Below, one piece after another: positions 60,444 to 64,000 of a DNA stretch of 64,000 bases. The stretch is taken from the NCBI GenBank assembly GCA_024236015.1, contig JACKLK010000001.1, positions 992,001-1,056,000 on the forward strand, in the 5' to 3' direction. Within the stretch, counting starts at the first letter, position 1, and every line of letters begins with the position of its first letter. A program made the position numbers and the translations under genes. The stretch comes from Rhodoferax sp. Lineage in GTDB: Bacteria; Pseudomonadota; Gammaproteobacteria; Burkholderiales; Burkholderiaceae_C. The notes under the pieces were generated by a model, which was not told where the DNA came from, did not search any database, and saw only the letters and a program-made list of their open reading frames with translations.

Positions 60444-63400
60444 TCATCCCACCCAGCGCCGCGCGTTGTGCCACAGCTGCATCCAGGCGCTGGCGCCGTC
60501 CTTGTCCTGGTCGGTCCAGCTCATCTGGATGTTGCGGAAGACCCGCTCCGGATGCGGCATCATGGCCGTGAAGCGCCCGTCCGGCGTCGTCACGCCGGTC
60601 AGTCCGCCCGGGCTGCCGTTCGGATTGAACGGATAGACCTCGGTCGACCGGCCATGGTTGTCGATGTAGCGCAACGCGCCCAGCACACGGCCGGCATCGC
60701 CCCGGCGCGAGAAGTTGGCAAAACCCTCGCCGTGCGCAACCGCGATCGGCAACCGGCTGCCCGCCATGCCGGCCAGAAACAGCGATGGCGAGTCCAGCAC
60801 CTCGACCATGGCAAGGCGCGCCTCGTAACGCGCGCTCTGGTTGGCCGTGAAACGGGGCCAGTGCTCGGCTCCGGGGATGATGTCGGCCAGTTCGGCGAAC
60901 ATCTGGCAGCCATTGCACACGCCCAGGCCGAAGGTGTCGCCGCGCCCGAAGAAGGCGCGGAACTGGTCGGCCAGTTCCTGGTGGAAGGTGATCGAGCGCG
61001 CCCAGCCGATGCCGGCGCCCAGCGTGTCGCCGTAGCTGAAGCCGCCGCAGGCGACGATGCCCTGGAACTCGGCCAGCGCCGCGCGGCCGGCCAGCAGATC
61101 GCTCATGTGCACGTCGAGCGCATCGAAGCCGGCCTCGGTGAACGCGTAGGCCATCTCCACGTGCGAATTGACGCCCTGCTCGCGCAATACCGCCACCCGC
61201 GGACGCGCCTGCAGCACGGCCGGCGCCGCGGGCGTGAACGACAGCGCGACATGCAGGCCCGGATCGGTCGGATCGCCGGCGGCCGCATGTTCGGCGTCCG
61301 CACACGCCGGGTTGTCGCGCTGGCGGCAGATCTTCCAGCTCACCGCGTCCCAGACCTGGTGCAGGTCGTGCAACGGGGCGCTGAACACCACCTTGGCATC
61401 GCGCCAGACCTGCAGCGCGCCGACACCGGCATCGATGGCCGAACCCGGCGGCCGGGTCTTGCCGATGCAGTGGCTGTGCCGGCTCAGGCCGTGCTCGCGC
61501 AACACCTGCATCACCGCGCTGCGATCGGCGCTTCGGATCTGCAGCACCGCGCCGAGTTCCTCGTTGAACAAGGCCTTGAGCGTGAGTTCGTCGCGCCGCG
61601 CCTGCACCTGGGTCGCCCAGTTCTTGCTGTCGCCCATCTCGGCGCGGCTGTCGCTGATGCCGTCGCCCTCGGTGACCAGCATGTCGACGTTGATCGACAC
61701 CCCGAGCTTGCCGGCGAACGCCATCTCGCAGACGGTGGCGAACAGGCCGCCGTCGCTGCGGTCGTGATAGGCCAGCAGCAGGCCCTGGTTGCGCAAGGCG
61801 TTGACGGCCTGCACCAGCGCCACCAGGTCCTGTGCGTCGTCCAGGTCGGGGGCGGCGTCACCGACCTGCTCGAGCGTCTGCGCCAGGATGCTGCCGCCCA
61901 TGCGATTGCGGCCGCGGCCCAGGTCGACCAGTACCAGCGTGCTGTCGGCCTCCCGGCTGTCGAGTTGGGGTGTCAGCGTGGCGCGCACGTCGTCCAGCGT
62001 GGCAAAGGCGCTGACGATCAGCGACACCGGCGAGGTGACCTTGCGTGCGCTGCTGTCATGCGGGTCGACCCATTGGGTGCGCATCGACAAGGAATCCTTG
62101 CCCACCGGTATCGAGATGCCGAGCGCGGGGCACAACTCCATGCCGACGGCGCGCACCGTCGCATACAGGTCGGCGTCTTCCCCCGGCTCGCCGCAGGCGG
62201 CCATCCAGTTGGCCGACAGCTTGACGCGGGACAGCGCGATCGGCGCCGCCAGCAGGTTGGTGATGGCCTCGGCCACCGCCATGCGGCCGGAGGCCGGCGC
62301 GTCGATCACCGCCAGCGGGGTGCGTTCGCCGATGGCCATGGCCTCGCCGCGGAAACCGCGGAAATCGGCCAGCGTCACCGCGCAATCGGCCACCGGCACC
62401 TGCCAGGGACCGACCATCTGGTCGCGGTGCGTCAGGCCGCCGACCGTGCGGTCGCCGATCGTGATCAGGAAACGCTTGGAGGCGACGGTCGGGTGCGCCA
62501 GCACGGCGATCGCCGCGGCCTGCAGGTCGGTACCGGACAGGTCCAGCGGCGCGAATGTCCGTGCCACGCTGCGCACGTCGCGGTGCATCTTGGGCGGCTT
62601 GCCGAGCAACACGTCCATCGGCATCGCCACCGGCGTGGCCTGCCCTTCGTCGTGCACGACCAGCTCGCGCTCTTCGGTCGCCACGCCGACAACGGCGAAC
62701 GGACACCGCTCGCGGGCGCAGAACGCCGCGAACTGCTCCAGCGATGCGGGCGCGATCGCCAGCACGTAGCGCTCCTGGCTCTCGTTGCACCAGATCTCGC
62801 GCGGGCTCATGCCGCTTTCGTCCAGCGGCACGGCGCGCAGGTCGAAGCGTGCGCCGCGGCCGGCGTCGTTGGTCAGCTCCGGAAACGCATTGCTCAGGCC
62901 GCCGGCGCCGACGTCATGGATGGCCAGCACCGGGTTGGCCTCGCCGAGCGCCACGCAATGGTTGATGACCTCCTGGGCGCGGCGCTGCATCTCGGGGTTG
63001 TCGCGCTGCACCGAGTCGAAGTCGAGCGCGGTCGCATTGGTGCCGGTGGCCATGGAGCTGGCGGCGCTGCCGCCCAGGCCGATGCGCATGCCCGGCCCGC
63101 CGAGCTGGATCAGCAGGCTGCCGGCCGCGAAGGTCTGCTTGTGGGTCAGCCGGGCATCGATGCTGCCCAGGCCGCCGGCCAGCATGATCGGCTTGTGATA
63201 CCCGCGGCGCACCGTGTCGGCGCTGGACGCGGCCGTCTGCTCGAACTCGCGGAAGTACCCCAGCAGGTTGGGACGGCCGAACTCGTTGTTGAATGCGGCG
63301 CCACCCAGCGGGCCCTCGATCATGATCTGCAGCGCACTGGCGATGTGCGCGGGTTTGCCATAGGCCGAAGCGCCACCGTCCAGGTCCAGCTTCGAGACGC

Positions 63401-64000
63401 TGAAACCGGTCAGGCCGGCCTTGGGACGCGAACCGCGACCGGTCGCGCCCTCGTCGCGGATCTCGCCGCCGGCACCGGTGGCGGCACCCGGGAACGGCGA
63501 GATGGCGGTCGGGTGGTTGTGCGTCTCGACCTTCATCAGCACATGCTGCAGCGCCTCGGTGGCCCGGTAGGTCTGCGGCGTCGCGCCGCCGCCATCGCCG
63601 CCCCCGGCGACGAAACGCTGCACCATGCCGCCTTCCATGACCGAGGCATTGTCGGAATACGCCACGACCATGTGTTGCGGATGGGTCTTGTGCGTGTGCC
63701 GGATCATGCCGAACAAGGAGTCGGCCTGCGCCACGCCGTCGATCGTGAACCGGGCGTTGAAGATCTTGTGGCGGCAGTGTTCGCTGTTGGCCTGGGCGAA
63801 CATCATCAGTTCGACATCGGTGGGGTTGCGCCCCAGCTGCGTGAAGGCCTGGACCAGGTAATCGATCTCGTCCTCGGCCAGGGCCAGGCCGAAGTCGCCA
63901 TTGGCCTGCACCAGCGCGTCGCGACCACCGGCGATCACGTCGATCTGCGCCAGCGCCGGCGCCGGCAACTCGGCAAACAGCACGTTGGCCTGCGCACGGT
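60444..64000 (-). CDS. purL: Phosphoribosylformylglycinamidine synthase, partial
   Basis: About 1,185 codons of the large bacterial PurL; the first 150 or so residues lie beyond the window end. The ATP-grasp-like FGAM synthase core (NSEHCRHKIFNARF near the left end, GGGDGGGATPQTYRATEAL, MFHD-like region and GIGGSAASSM-like LGGSAASSMATG) is followed by the glutaminase domain with nucleophile Cys in GVCNGCQMF and the His/Glu triad end PHPERVF. It catalyses the fourth step of purine synthesis. The frame is open to the edge with no stop. Stop TGA at 60444-60446. Confidence 0.96.
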   Translation of the reverse strand, partial: RAQANVLFAELPAPALAQIDVIAGGRDALVQANGDFGLALAEDEIDYLVQAFTQLGRNPTDVELMMFAQANSEHCRHKIFNARFTIDGVAQADSLFGMIRHTHKTHPQHMVVAYSDNASVMEGGMVQRFVAGGGDGGGATPQTYRATEALQHVLMKVETHNHPTAISPFPGAATGAGGEIRDEGATGRGSRPKAGLTGFSVSKLDLDGGASAYGKPAHIASALQIMIEGPLGGAAFNNEFGRPNLLGYFREFEQTAASSADTVRRGYHKPIMLAGGLGSIDARLTHKQTFAAGSLLIQLGGPGMRIGLGGSAASSMATGTNATALDFDSVQRDNPEMQRRAQEVINHCVALGEANPVLAIHDVGAGGLSNAFPELTNDAGRGARFDLRAVPLDESGMSPREIWCNESQERYVLAIAPASLEQFAAFCARERCPFAVVGVATEERELVVHDEGQATPVAMPMDVLLGKPPKMHRDVRSVARTFAPLDLSGTDLQAAAIAVLAHPTVASKRFLITIGDRTVGGLTHRDQMVGPWQVPVADCAVTLADFRGFRGEAMAIGERTPLAVIDAPASGRMAVAEAITNLLAAPIALSRVKLSANWMAACGEPGEDADLYATVRAVGMELCPALGISIPVGKDSLSMRTQWVDPHDSSARKVTSPVSLIVSAFATLDDVRATLTPQLDSREADSTLVLVDLGRGRNRMGGSILAQTLEQVGDAAPDLDDAQDLVALVQAVNALRNQGLLLAYHDRSDGGLFATVCEMAFAGKLGVSINVDMLVTEGDGISDSRAEMGDSKNWATQVQARRDELTLKALFNEELGAVLQIRSADRSAVMQVLREHGLSRHSHCIGKTRPPGSAIDAGVGALQVWRDAKVVFSAPLHDLHQVWDAVSWKICRQRDNPACADAEHAAAGDPTDPGLHVALSFTPAAPAVLQARPRVAVLREQGVNSHVEMAYAFTEAGFDALDVHMSDLLAGRAALAEFQGIVACGGFSYGDTLGAGIGWARSITFHQELADQFRAFFGRGDTFGLGVCNGCQMFAELADIIPGAEHWPRFTANQSARYEARLAMVEVLDSPSLFLAGMAGSRLPIAVAHGEGFANFSRRGDAGRVLGALRYIDNHGRSTEVYPFNPNGSPGGLTGVTTPDGRFTAMMPHPERVFRNIQMSWTDQDKDGASAWMQLWHNARRWVG

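Overview
The window is a GC-rich chromosomal segment from a betaproteobacterium, most probably of the order Burkholderiales. I infer this from the conserved mltG-tmk-holB-pilZ-tatD block, yciB-bolA-parvulin block, intracellular PHB depolymerase, stand-alone RsxB-type ferredoxin, and protein sequences of Ralstonia/Bordetella type. The family within the order cannot be fixed by eye. I see no phage, insertion sequence, CRISPR array, rRNA or tRNA. Long open frames antisense to nearly every gene are by-products of the GC-rich third codon position.

Region 1 (1-9143) holds the end of an EamA-type transporter, then a divergent pair: a GntR/FCD repressor facing a propionyl-CoA operon. That operon encodes methylmalonyl-CoA mutase, MeaB, a kinase-fold protein with a degenerate catalytic loop, both propionyl-CoA carboxylase subunits and a VOC protein of methylmalonyl-CoA epimerase type. 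Its product is succinyl-CoA. Region 2 (9314-14078), on the same strand, is a translationally coupled set: a GltD-like flavoprotein with ferredoxin domains, and the alpha and beta subunits of a 2-oxoacid (probably 2-oxoglutarate):ferredoxin oxidoreductase, an enzyme that interconverts succinyl-CoA and 2-oxoglutarate. An RsxB-like polyferredoxin gene converges on it.

Region 3 (14147-36456) is mixed: PHB depolymerase with a basic tail, an adenylate cyclase-FHA fusion, an ankyrin protein, the mltG-tmk-(tiny repeat ORF)-holB-pilZ-tatD operon, ygfZ, a thioesterase-GNAT fusion, an iron alcohol dehydrogenase, a nucleoside-kinase-like protein, trhO, a patatin, an HDOD protein, tex, DUF1223, and a pair made of a FeeM-like N-acyltransferase and a membrane GGDEF-EAL protein.

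Region 4 (36508-56575) is almost entirely on the minus strand and looks like an acyl-CoA catabolic locus. It contains an acyl-CoA ligase, a complete Liv-type ABC importer, a FadB-like bifunctional beta-oxidation protein, a thiolase, two acyl-CoA dehydrogenases (DmdC-like and AidB-like), two SDRs, a medium-chain reductase, an M20 peptidase, a GST, an ElaA-type acetyltransferase and a small membrane protein. A perfect TetR-type palindrome lies ahead of the FadB-like gene. Region 5 (57032-64000) carries yciB, bolA and a periplasmic parvulin on the plus strand, then a DUF1624 membrane protein, an EamA transporter and the 3' part of purL on the minus strand.

The themes are short-chain and branched acyl-CoA catabolism, feeding of succinyl-CoA into central metabolism, and carbon-storage turnover. 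The best candidates for undescribed biology are the FeeM-like/GGDEF-EAL pair, the propionyl-CoA-to-Kor arrangement with its embedded pseudokinase-like gene, and the 40-residue repeat ORF coupled between tmk and holB.
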